Of a stretch of DNA of 10,369 nucleotides, positions 1 to 6,086 are shown piece by piece (the stretch's first letter is position 1; each line of letters begins with the position of its first letter). Position numbers and translations under genes: made by a program. The DNA comes from CAVVWJ01 sp965652025 (GTDB lineage Bacteria; Gemmatimonadota; Gemmatimonadetes; Gemmatimonadales; GWC2-71-9): the NCBI GenBank assembly GCA_965652025.1, contig CBFGTM010000079.1, forward strand, positions 1 to 10,369, in the 5' to 3' direction. The notes below the pieces were generated by a model. It had not been told where the DNA came from. It worked only from the letters and a program-made list of their open reading frames with translations, and did no database searches.

Positions 1-1
1 G

Positions 2-40
2 ACCTGCTGGGAGCGGGAGCGGTATCTGGAGCGGGGGTGA
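2..40 (+). CDS. C-terminal tail of a probable glutamine-synthetase-family protein (partial, cut by left edge)
   Basis: Only the last 12 codons and a TGA stop (38-40) are inside the window. In frame 2 they read TCWERERYLERG. From memory, an aromatic/acidic 'WE-x-E-R-Y-L' ending is typical of glutamine synthetase family proteins (GlnA, PuuA and gamma-glutamyl-amide synthetases). The downstream genes (SDR, C26 gamma-glutamyl hydrolase, aldehyde dehydrogenase) are the usual partners of a gamma-glutamyl-amide synthetase, which supports the reading. Its role would be ATP-dependent ligation of glutamate to an amine. The call rests on a very short peptide plus context. Frame 1 is also open to a TAA at 46-48, but its Gly/Ala/Val-rich peptide is less protein-like. 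Confidence 0.45.
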   Translation, partial: TCWERERYLERG

Positions 41-104
41 GCGGGTAAGCTGGTAAGCGGGTAAGCGGGTAAGCGGGTAAGCGGGTAAGCGGGTAAGCGG
101 GTAA
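41..104. repeat. 8-bp tandem repeat array, gcgggtaa x 8
   Basis: There are eight head-to-tail copies of gcgggtaa. Seven are perfect, and the second copy (49-56) is gctggtaa. The array begins directly after the presumed stop of the upstream gene, and bases 31-40 look like a degenerate ninth unit. Eight is not a multiple of three and each unit contains TAA, so the array places stop codons in all three forward frames. It probably arose and varies in copy number by slipped-strand replication. No function is evident. Confidence 0.95.
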
Positions 105-123
105 GCAGAGAATAATCAGGCGG

Positions 124-158
124 TCATTGCGAGGCCACGAAGTGGCCGAAGCAATCTC
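124..158. repeat. Nested palindromic repeat (REP/MITE-like, 'tcattgcgag...gcaatctc' type)
   Basis: The outer arms ATTGC (126-130) and GCAAT (151-155) enclose the inner perfect arms GGCCAC (133-138) and GTGGCC (142-147) around a GAA loop. The outer sequence matches, as I recall it, a dispersed palindromic element found between genes in many unrelated bacterial genomes (tcattgcgag, variable centre, gaagcaatctc). It ends 27 bases before the SDR start codon and 15 bases before its Shine-Dalgarno, so it lies in the leader or promoter region. The hairpin is directly visible. Membership of a genome-wide family is from memory and was not searched. Confidence 0.75.
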
Positions 159-185
159 GGCCATCCTGAAACGAAAAGGCATTCC

Positions 186-962
186 ATGCGACTAGACGGT
201 AAGGTCTGCTTCGTAACCGGCGGGGCCAGTGGGATGGGCCGAGTGGCGGCGGCGATGTTCTGCGCCGAAGGCGCCAAGGTAGCGGTGGCCGACCTGAACG
301 CAGAGGCGTGCGAGAAATCGGCCGCGGCCGCCCGCAAAGAAGCCGCCGGCTCGGGCGACGCTGTCGCCGTGCCCTGCGACGTCACCAAGGATAGCGACGT
401 CAAGAATGCCATCGCCGACACGGTGAAGCGCTATGGCGGGCTCCACGTCTTGTACAACAATGCCGGCATCATGATGGCGGAGGACGGCTCGGTCGTCGAC
501 ACTGAGGAATGGGTGTGGGACCGGACCCTCGCGGTCAATCTCAAGGGTATCTATCTCTGCTGCCGGCACGGCATTCCGGAAATCATTCGGAGCGGCGGGG
601 GCTCGGTAATCAACATCGCCTCCTTCGTTGCCCTGTTGGGCTGCAGCGTTCCTCAGGACGCTTACACCGCCAGCAAAGGTGCGGTCATCGCGCTCACCAA
701 GTCGTTGGCAGTGCAGTTCGCGCCGCGCAAGGTTCGCAGCAACGCCATCTGCCCCGGCCCGATCGAGACCCCGCTCCTCACCGAGTGGCTGCTCAAGGAC
801 CCGGAGGCCAAGCGCGTGCGCCTGGCCCGGAACCCCACGGGCCGCTTCGGCCAGCCGGAGGACATCATCAATGCCGGCATCTTTCTGGCATCGGACGAGT
901 CGGCCTGGACCAACGGCGCGGTGCTCGTGGTCGATGGCGGGATCAGCAGCAACTATTTCTAG
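186..962 (+). CDS. SDR family NAD-dependent oxidoreductase
   Basis: This is a classical short-chain dehydrogenase/reductase of 258 residues, the normal family length. The cofactor motif TGGASGMG is at residues 11-18. Asp36 at the end of the second strand favours NAD(H) over NADP(H). NNAG is at 91-94 and Asn118 lies in VNLKG. The catalytic Ser146, Tyr160 and Lys164 are present (YTASK), as is the PGPIETP loop after strand 6. The start is supported by AAAAGG at 174-179, six bases upstream. It precedes a gamma-glutamyl hydrolase and an aldehyde dehydrogenase and probably follows a glutamine-synthetase-like gene. In that setting the likely job is oxidation of the hydroxyl of a gamma-glutamylated amino alcohol to an aldehyde. 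Fold and cofactor preference are clear, but the substrate is inferred from context. It could equally be a generic 3-oxoacyl-reductase-like enzyme. Confidence 0.93.
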   Translation: MRLDGKVCFVTGGASGMGRVAAAMFCAEGAKVAVADLNAEACEKSAAAARKEAAGSGDAVAVPCDVTKDSDVKNAIADTVKRYGGLHVLYNNAGIMMAEDGSVVDTEEWVWDRTLAVNLKGIYLCCRHGIPEIIRSGGGSVINIASFVALLGCSVPQDAYTASKGAVIALTKSLAVQFAPRKVRSNAICPGPIETPLLTEWLLKDPEAKRVRLARNPTGRFGQPEDIINAGIFLASDESAWTNGAVLVVDGGISSNYF

Positions 963-966
963 GCGG

Positions 967-1078
967 TAGTCGCTAGTCACGAGTCGTTAGTCACTAGTTC
1001 TTAGTGTTGAATCCTTCTAGCGATGAACTATCACTACAAGCTGATGACTGGCGACTAGTGACTAGTGCCTAGCGACTA
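967..1078. repeat. Imperfect inverted repeat built of 'agtcactagt'-type units
   Basis: The left arm (967-992) and the reverse complement of the right arm (1053-1078) agree at 22 of 26 positions. Each arm is itself made of short iterated tagtc/gacta units. About 60 bases separate the arms. The element fills nearly all of the 129-base gap between the SDR and the hydrolase gene. Related units (atgacta) continue to the hydrolase start codon. No inverted-repeat-flanked transposase is present, so it is a non-coding element. It might act as a transcript-stabilising hairpin or be a by-product of repeat expansion. The cause is unknown. Confidence 0.8.
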
Positions 1079-1091
1079 TGACTAACTACTA

Positions 1092-1901
1092 ATGACTACA
1101 CCTCTCCGCATCGGCGTCGCCTCCTGTTTCTTCCATGCCGATCCCACTCGCCCGATTTTCAAGGGGAAGACGCTTCTTTACCTGGAGGAGTCGTTGGCCC
1201 ATTGGCTGATGGCCGGTGGCGCGGTGCCTCAGCTGCTGCCCACACCCTCCGGCGCCATCGGGGGCGAGGACCTGCTGGCTGGCGTGGACGCCTTGGTGCT
1301 CCAGGGAGGAACCGACGTAGCTCCGGCAAGCTACGGGGAGGCGCCACTCCAGCCCGAGTGGGCAGGCGATCGGGTGCGGGACCGATATGAGACCGAGCTG
1401 GTCCGCGCGGCGATGACCCTCGATCGGCCGGTACTGGGCGTCTGCCGCGGGCTCCAGATGCTGAACGTGATCTTCGGCGGCTCCCTGCTGCAGGATATCG
1501 CCACCCAGTGTCCCGGATTCCTCACCCACCGCGAATTCGAGCGCTACGACCGGCTCCAGCACGACATCGCCATCGAGCCAGACTCCTGGCTGGCACAGCG
1601 GCACCTGGAAAACCATCGCTGCCGGGTGAACAGCGTGCATCACCAGGCGATCAAGACCCTAGGTCGCGGTCTCCAGGTTGAGGCTCGATCGGCGCCCGAT
1701 GGGCTGATCGAAGCTGTCCGGTATGAGCCGGAAGGGTCCGAGCAGCACGGTCCTTGGCTCTACGCGGTTCAGTGGCATCCCGAGTTCCAGGATCCGGGCG
1801 ACCGGTCGCTGCTCCCTACCGCACCGCTGCGCGAGATGTTCCTCGAGGCTACAGCGGAGCGCCGCCACCGGCGTTCGGCCGGCGGACGGAGCGTTGCGTG
1901 A
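1092..1901 (+). CDS. Gamma-glutamyl-gamma-aminobutyrate hydrolase family protein (peptidase C26, PuuD-like)
   Basis: This 269-residue class I glutamine amidotransferase-like hydrolase cleaves gamma-glutamyl amides, releasing glutamate and the amine product. QGGTDVAP (71-78) is the family oxyanion region. The nucleophile Cys118 is in GVCRGLQ, and His229 and Glu231 in WHPEF complete the triad. The conserved NSVHHQ motif is at 180-185. The start is forced: the conserved core (RIGVA) begins at residue 6, and no other in-frame start codon fits. There is no Shine-Dalgarno, and the upstream bases are repeat-derived. The stop overlaps the next start as TGATG, so the dehydrogenase is probably translationally coupled. 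The neighbours suggest it removes the glutamyl cap at the end of an amine or amino-alcohol degradation route. PuuD itself acts on gamma-glutamyl-GABA, and the substrate here may differ. Confidence 0.92.
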   Translation: MTTPLRIGVASCFFHADPTRPIFKGKTLLYLEESLAHWLMAGGAVPQLLPTPSGAIGGEDLLAGVDALVLQGGTDVAPASYGEAPLQPEWAGDRVRDRYETELVRAAMTLDRPVLGVCRGLQMLNVIFGGSLLQDIATQCPGFLTHREFERYDRLQHDIAIEPDSWLAQRHLENHRCRVNSVHHQAIKTLGRGLQVEARSAPDGLIEAVRYEPEGSEQHGPWLYAVQWHPEFQDPGDRSLLPTAPLREMFLEATAERRHRRSAGGRSVA

Positions 1902-3274
1902 TGAAGGTGATCAATCCGGCCACTGAGGAGGTGCTGGCGGAGCTGGAAGAGGACAACGCCTCCACGCTCGAGCGGAAGACGGCCGCCGCTCGGGGGGCGC
2001 AGCCGAGCTGGGCCCGGACTCCGCTGGCGGAGCGTCTTGCCATTGTCCGCCGGTTCGGCGAGCTGCTCCAGAGCAGGCGCGACGACTTGGCGAGAACGCT
2101 CACCAGCGAGGTGGGCAAGCCGATCCGGCAGTCCGCCAACGAGCTGAAGGCGATGGCGGGCCGGATCGAGTTCTTCCTGGAGCACACGGACGCCGCCATC
2201 GCCGAGGAGGTGGTTCTTGGCCCTTCCGGCTCTCCGCCCCTGGAGGAGCGGATTCGCTACGAGCCGGTGGGCCTCGTCGCCAATATCTCGGCCTGGAATT
2301 ACCCGTACTTCGTCGGCTCCAACGTCTATCTCCCCGCGCTCCTGACCGGCAATGCGGTCCTGTACAAGCCGTCCGAGTTCGCCACGCTCTCGGGGCTGGC
2401 GGTGAGCGAGCTACTGCATCAGGCGGGCGTGCCGCGCGAGGTGTTTCAGCCGGTGGTGGGTGCCGGCGACACCGGCCGCGCCCTGCTGCAGCAGGAAGTG
2501 GACGCGGTGTGCTTCACCGGCTCCTACGCCACCGGAAAAAGGATTGCAGAGGCGGCTGCATCCCGGCTCCTTCGGGTCCAGCTCGAGTTGGGAGGAAAGG
2601 ACCCAGCCTATGTGAGTGACGACGTGGATGTTGCCGCCGCCGCCGGGGCACTGGTGGAGGGGGCATTCTACAATGCGGGGCAGAGCTGTTGCGCGGTGGA
2701 GCGGATCTACGTCCACCAGCGGATCGCCGGCCCATTTGTTCATGCGTTCGTCGAGGGCGTCCGGGCCTTGGTCGTGGGCGATCCTCAGGACCAGCGCACC
2801 GACATCGGGCCCCTGGCTCGACAGGCCCAACTTGACGTCCTCCAAGCCCAGGTGGCCGATGCGGTGGCCAAGGGCGCGCGGCTCGAGCTGGGCGGCAGGC
2901 GGTGCAGCGGCCGGGGCTACTACTTCGAGCCGACGGTGCTCACCGGCACCGATCACCGGATGGCGCTGATGCGGGAGGAGAGCTTCGGACCGATCATCGG
3001 CATCCAGGCGGTGGCCGATGACGCCGAGGCCACTGCGCTGATGAACGACACCGAGTACGGCCTCACCGCCGCGGTCTACACCCCGGACCGCTCGCGGGCG
3101 GAGCGGATCCTGGCCGAGGTGAACGCGGGGAGTGCCTACTGGAACTGCTGCGATCGAGTGAGCCCCCGGCTTCCCTGGTCGGGCCGGAAGCACTCGGGGC
3201 TGGGGACCACGCTCTCGGTGGCGGGAATCAGGGCCTTCGTGCAGCCGAAGGCCTGGCACCTGAGGTGTGGCTGA
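1901..3274 (+). CDS. NAD(P)-dependent aldehyde dehydrogenase
   Basis: The protein has 457 residues in the ALDH superfamily and oxidises an aldehyde to a carboxylate. WNYPYF (132-137) carries the catalytic Asn133. LELGGKD contains the general base Glu229. GQSCCAVER contains the nucleophile Cys263, and REESFGP (358-364) is the cofactor-binding signature. The start at 1901 gives MKVINPATEE, the usual opening of this family. The reading frame stays open upstream to 1754 inside the hydrolase gene, but that extension is not ALDH-like. The one-base overlap with the hydrolase stop implies coupled expression. The family resembles succinate-semialdehyde and gamma-glutamyl-aldehyde dehydrogenases. In this cluster it would take the aldehyde made by the SDR (or by an amine oxidase elsewhere) to the gamma-glutamyl acid that the hydrolase then splits. 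Exact substrate is unknown. Confidence 0.93.
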   Translation: MKVINPATEEVLAELEEDNASTLERKTAAARGAQPSWARTPLAERLAIVRRFGELLQSRRDDLARTLTSEVGKPIRQSANELKAMAGRIEFFLEHTDAAIAEEVVLGPSGSPPLEERIRYEPVGLVANISAWNYPYFVGSNVYLPALLTGNAVLYKPSEFATLSGLAVSELLHQAGVPREVFQPVVGAGDTGRALLQQEVDAVCFTGSYATGKRIAEAAASRLLRVQLELGGKDPAYVSDDVDVAAAAGALVEGAFYNAGQSCCAVERIYVHQRIAGPFVHAFVEGVRALVVGDPQDQRTDIGPLARQAQLDVLQAQVADAVAKGARLELGGRRCSGRGYYFEPTVLTGTDHRMALMREESFGPIIGIQAVADDAEATALMNDTEYGLTAAVYTPDRSRAERILAEVNAGSAYWNCCDRVSPRLPWSGRKHSGLGTTLSVAGIRAFVQPKAWHLRCG

Positions 3275-3291
3275 CTGTCATTTGTGACAGT
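3274..3291. promoter_or_regulatory. Short perfect inverted repeat (actgtca-tttg-tgacagt), possible operator or weak hairpin
   Basis: Two perfect 7-bp arms with a 4-base spacer begin on the last base of the aldehyde dehydrogenase stop codon. There is no T-run after it, so it is not a standard intrinsic terminator. TGTCA/TGACA dyads are common as binding sites of dimeric repressors. It lies just upstream of the next small gene, so either a weak 3' hairpin or an operator is possible. The sequence alone does not decide. Confidence 0.4.
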
Positions 3292-3305
3292 AGGCTGGAC
3301 CATGA

Positions 3306-3809
3306 ATGCGGTGGCACTCTTCAGGCACCGTGTTCGATTGGCGGTGGTTCCACTACCTGCAGCGAGCGGCCGGACTCGGCTCGCTCCTGCTGGACGGCTG
3401 TCTCAGCGCCGGGCACCACGAGCTCGGGGTCACGGTGCCGGGCACCTATTCCAGTCATCGGCCCTGCGGCGGAGACCAATGGGACGAGGTGCTCCTGACA
3501 CTCCTGCCGAGCCACGTCTTCTCACTGCAGCAAGTCGACCGAGACCGGGCGTGCGGACACCAGGTGACTCTCGTCTTCGTGGGCCGCTGGCGGGTATCCG
3601 ATGACGGGCGCCAGCTCTGGCTGGACGCTGGGCCGGCCTGGCTGCGCCAGATAGACATCGTGGACCGAAAGAGGTTCAGGTTTCCGGACCAGCCGAGGAC
3701 TGAGTCTCCGTCACCCACTCAGATGCTGGCACACCGAACTCGGCTAGTACCTTTCCGCGAACCGTTTCAGCTCACGGGCCTCACCATCATGGTCAACCAG
3801 CCTGAGTGA
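3306..3809 (+). CDS. Putative NlpE-like small lipoprotein or envelope protein, possibly truncated
   Basis: This 167-residue frame has strong third-position GC bias, which supports real coding. I do not recognise it with certainty. The central part (about 45-100) follows the NlpE N-domain pattern: GTY, a PC motif, alternating strands with LTL, then GRW-x3-DGRQLWLDAG. Near the end, EPFQLTG resembles the place where NlpE-type proteins continue into a second conserved segment, but this frame stops 10 residues later. The CxxC of NlpE is not preserved (PCGGD). A lipobox-like LLDGC (29-32 region) follows a weak hydrophobic stretch. The start is uncertain: ATG 3306 has no Shine-Dalgarno, and GTG 3330 is an alternative. 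The neighbouring frame from ATG 3302 gives a more signal-like N-terminus, so a frameshift near the start is possible. The gene lies 28 bases before the M48 protease gene. Confidence 0.5.
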   Translation: MRWHSSGTVFDWRWFHYLQRAAGLGSLLLDGCLSAGHHELGVTVPGTYSSHRPCGGDQWDEVLLTLLPSHVFSLQQVDRDRACGHQVTLVFVGRWRVSDDGRQLWLDAGPAWLRQIDIVDRKRFRFPDQPRTESPSPTQMLAHRTRLVPFREPFQLTGLTIMVNQPE

Positions 3810-3827
3810 GCTTACCTACGACTGGAG

Positions 3828-3836
3828 AAAAGGAGG
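3828..3836 (+). promoter_or_regulatory. Strong ribosome binding site of the M48 protease gene
   Basis: The sequence aaaaggagg is a near-perfect anti-Shine-Dalgarno match and the strongest seen in the window. Two tandem ATGs follow at 3838 and 3841. The spacing of 4 bases to 3841 is more normal than 1 base to 3838, so translation may begin at the second ATG. That would remove only one Met. Confidence 0.75.
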
Positions 3837-3837
3837 C

Positions 3838-5340
3838 ATGATGCGCGCAGCCTTCCGGAAAGCCGGCTCCGTTGCGGTCCTGGCCGGGCTCGGGGCCGGT
3901 TTCGCGTCGTGTGCCCGGAATCCTGCTACCGGCAAGAGCGAGATAGCCCTGGTGTCGGAGTCGCAGGAGATCCAGATGGGAAAGCAGTACGAACAGCAGA
4001 TCGTCCAAACAATGGGAGTATACGACAATCAGCAGGTGCAGGACTATGTCAGCAAACTCGGCCTGGCAATCGCCGCGAAATCGGAGCGCCCCAACTTGCC
4101 CTGGGCTTTCCACGTAATGGATGATCCGACCGTGAATGCCTTTGCCCTTCCCGGTGGGTTCATCTTCGTCACCCGCGGCATCCTGACCCACATGAACAAC
4201 GAAGCGGAGCTGGTCGGGGTCCTGGGCCACGAGATCGGCCACGTGACGGCCCGGCACTCAGTGCAGCAGATGACCCGGGAGCAGCTGGCCCAGATCGGCC
4301 TCGGAGTGGGAAGCATCCTCTCGTCCGACATCGCCCGGTACGCCGGGCTCGCCAGTCAGGGGCTGGGCGTGCTGTTCCTGAAATACGGCAGGGACGCCGA
4401 GAGCCAATCCGACCAGCTCGGCTTCAAGTACATGGTGAGGGATGGCTACGATCCCCGGTCCATGGCCTCGATGTTTGAGACCCTGGAGCGGGTCAGCAAG
4501 CTCGAGGGCGCGGGCGACATCCCCGAATGGCAATCCACTCACCCGAACCCCGGCAACCGGGTCCAGGCCACTCTCCAGCGTCTGGACACACTCTCGGTAC
4601 CGAAAGAGCAGCTCAAAAAAGGGCGGGAGGAATACCTGCCGATTATCGCCGGGATGACCTACGGCGAGGACCCCAGGCAAGGCTACATCGAGGGGAACAC
4701 GTTCTATCATCCCGGACTCAAGTTTCAGCTGGAGCTTCCGGCCGGCTGGAAGGCGAAGAATTCTCCCGAGGCGCTCGTCGCCATCAGCCCGGAGCAGGAT
4801 GCGATGCTACAGCTCACCGCGCCCGGGAAGGGCTCGCCGGACGAGGCCGCCAAACAGTTCCTGGGCCAGGAGGGGATCAAGGGCGGTCAGCCATCGAGTG
4901 CGCCAATCAATGGCCTGCCGGCCGTCTCCAGCTACTTCGAGACCCAAACTGAACAAGGCCCCATTCAGGGTCTGGTCACCTTTGTCAAATACGGGGAGTT
5001 GACCTATCAGCTGCTCGGGTACACTCCCGGCGGCAAACTGCAGGCCCGTGACGAGACCTTCAAGCGCACCATGAACAGCTTTTCCGAGCTGACTGATAAA
5101 GCGCGGCTCGACGTGGAGCCATACAAAGTGGAATTGGTGAAACTGGACCGGGACATGTCGATGGAGGAATTCAACCAGAAATATCCGTCCACCATACCAG
5201 TGGAGCGTCTGGCGGTGGTAAACGGGCTCGACGCCCCGCCGGATCGGATCCCGGCCGGCACGACGGTCAAGCGCGTCGTCGGTGGAAAGGGAGCGCCGCC
5301 GCCGCGGCAAGCGGCTCCAGCAGATTCGGCGGCCGGCTAG
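3838..5340 (+). CDS. M48 family metalloprotease, lipoprotein (BepA/LoiP-like) with LysM-like tail
   Basis: The protein has 500 residues. A lipoprotein signal with FASC lipobox puts the lipid-bearing Cys at residue 25, so it should be anchored in the envelope facing the periplasm. The zinc protease motif HEIGH (131-135) supplies His131, Glu132 and His135. Glu188 in DAESQSD is the expected third ligand, with Asp192 as the conserved M48 acid. STHPNPGNR (233-241) is the conserved segment after the active site. Residues about 290-420 form an extra beta-rich domain. Residues 425-480 (KVELVKL...VVNGLDAPPDRIPAGTTVKRV) resemble the LysM-like tail of many bacterial M48 proteins. The last 20 residues are Pro/Ala-rich linker. 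Known relatives degrade or assist misfolded outer-membrane proteins. It is preceded by a strong RBS and converges on mtnC with a 4-base overlap. Start may be 3841. Confidence 0.92.
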   Translation: MMRAAFRKAGSVAVLAGLGAGFASCARNPATGKSEIALVSESQEIQMGKQYEQQIVQTMGVYDNQQVQDYVSKLGLAIAAKSERPNLPWAFHVMDDPTVNAFALPGGFIFVTRGILTHMNNEAELVGVLGHEIGHVTARHSVQQMTREQLAQIGLGVGSILSSDIARYAGLASQGLGVLFLKYGRDAESQSDQLGFKYMVRDGYDPRSMASMFETLERVSKLEGAGDIPEWQSTHPNPGNRVQATLQRLDTLSVPKEQLKKGREEYLPIIAGMTYGEDPRQGYIEGNTFYHPGLKFQLELPAGWKAKNSPEALVAISPEQDAMLQLTAPGKGSPDEAAKQFLGQEGIKGGQPSSAPINGLPAVSSYFETQTEQGPIQGLVTFVKYGELTYQLLGYTPGGKLQARDETFKRTMNSFSELTDKARLDVEPYKVELVKLDRDMSMEEFNQKYPSTIPVERLAVVNGLDAPPDRIPAGTTVKRVVGGKGAPPPRQAAPADSAAG

Positions 5341-6086
5341 CGAGTAGGGTGGTCCTCCACCCCGGCAAAGCTCGCGCCGGAGATCTGATCAAAGGTGCGA
5401 ATGATCGGATGCGGGCCGGAAGAGTCCGGCAAAATCGGCCCGCGGACGCACAGGGCGGTCTGCATACCCGCCGTCCGGGCGGCATCGAGCTCGGCCGCAA
5501 TGTCAGACAGAAACAGCACATCTGCCGGTGAGCGCTGGAGCACCCGGGCGATGCTGCCATAACTCTCCGGCGCGGTCTTGGGCCCGGTGGTGGTATCGAA
5601 ATAGTCACGGATGTAGCGAGTCAGGTCGCCGCCGGCCGTGCTCTGGAACAGGGACCGCTGCGCCTGGATGCTGCCCGAGGAGAAAATGGCGACGTCGATT
5701 CCCTGCCGCCTCCAGCGCTCCAGAGCGGGCGGAACATCGGGATAGACCTCGCCCCGCAGCTCGCCTACCCGATATCCCTCGTCCCAGATCTTGCCTTGCA
5801 GAGACTTGAGTCCGGTGGATTTCCGATCCCGATCCATCAGCCAGTGCACGTAGGCGGTGACGGCGATGGGATCGTCGTTCCAGGGTGGAGGAGCCGGATC
5901 AGCCGCTTCGGCCGAGTGCTCGGCCTTCAGCCGCGCGATATCGGCGCGAACCCCAGAGTCACTCCGATTGCGCCGGAGAAATTCACTCACCCGGGCACGG
6001 GCATATCCGAACAGCGTCTGGTGGACGAATTCGACGGGTGTAGTGGTGCCCTCGATGTCCAGCAGGACGGCGCCGACCTGGCTCAG
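5337..6086 (-). CDS. mtnC: Enolase-phosphatase E1 (methionine salvage), apparent CTG start
   Basis: This HAD-superfamily bifunctional enzyme enolises 2,3-diketo-5-methylthiopentyl-1-phosphate and dephosphorylates it to the acireductone. With the proposed start it has 249 residues, against about 230 in well-known MtnC. DIEGTTTPVEF (10-20) holds the nucleophile Asp10 and Glu12. SLQGKIWDEGY (95-105) is the family signature. SSGS (136-139), Lys170 in TGPKTAPESY and Asp195 in FLSD are motifs II-III. The conserved core begins nine residues after a CTG at 6086-6084, which overlaps the mtnD stop as CTGA. No ATG, GTG or TTG is in frame between there and an ATG at 6230, 144 bases deep inside mtnD, whose extra 48 residues are mtnD-shadow sequence. 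It is the last gene of mtnB-mtnD-mtnC. Function is secure; the start codon is an inference. Confidence 0.9.
   Translation of the reverse strand: MSQVGAVLLDIEGTTTPVEFVHQTLFGYARARVSEFLRRNRSDSGVRADIARLKAEHSAEAADPAPPPWNDDPIAVTAYVHWLMDRDRKSTGLKSLQGKIWDEGYRVGELRGEVYPDVPPALERWRRQGIDVAIFSSGSIQAQRSLFQSTAGGDLTRYIRDYFDTTTGPKTAPESYGSIARVLQRSPADVLFLSDIAAELDAARTAGMQTALCVRGPILPDSSGPHPIIRTFDQISGASFAGVEDHPTR

Noticed and set aside
41..104. CRISPR-like array
   Set aside because: The units are 8 bp and contiguous with no spacers, so this is a simple tandem repeat.
192..980. 262-aa antisense frame across the SDR gene
   Set aside because: It is a shadow of high-GC codon bias. The translation has no recognisable fold, while the sense strand carries every SDR motif.
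1078..1092. Four-codon mini-ORF (ATG ACT AAC TAC TAA) overlapping the hydrolase ATG as a leader peptide
   Set aside because: It falls within repeat-derived sequence, has no ribosome binding site and no regulatory codon pattern, so it is most likely coincidental.
1754..1900. 49-residue N-terminal extension of the aldehyde dehydrogenase
   Set aside because: It lies in another frame of the hydrolase gene and is not ALDH-like. ATG 1901 gives the standard N-terminus and a TGATG junction.
2411..3259. 282-aa antisense frame across the aldehyde dehydrogenase
   Set aside because: It is rich in His/Arg/Gly/Pro of shadow type with no motifs, and the sense gene is complete.
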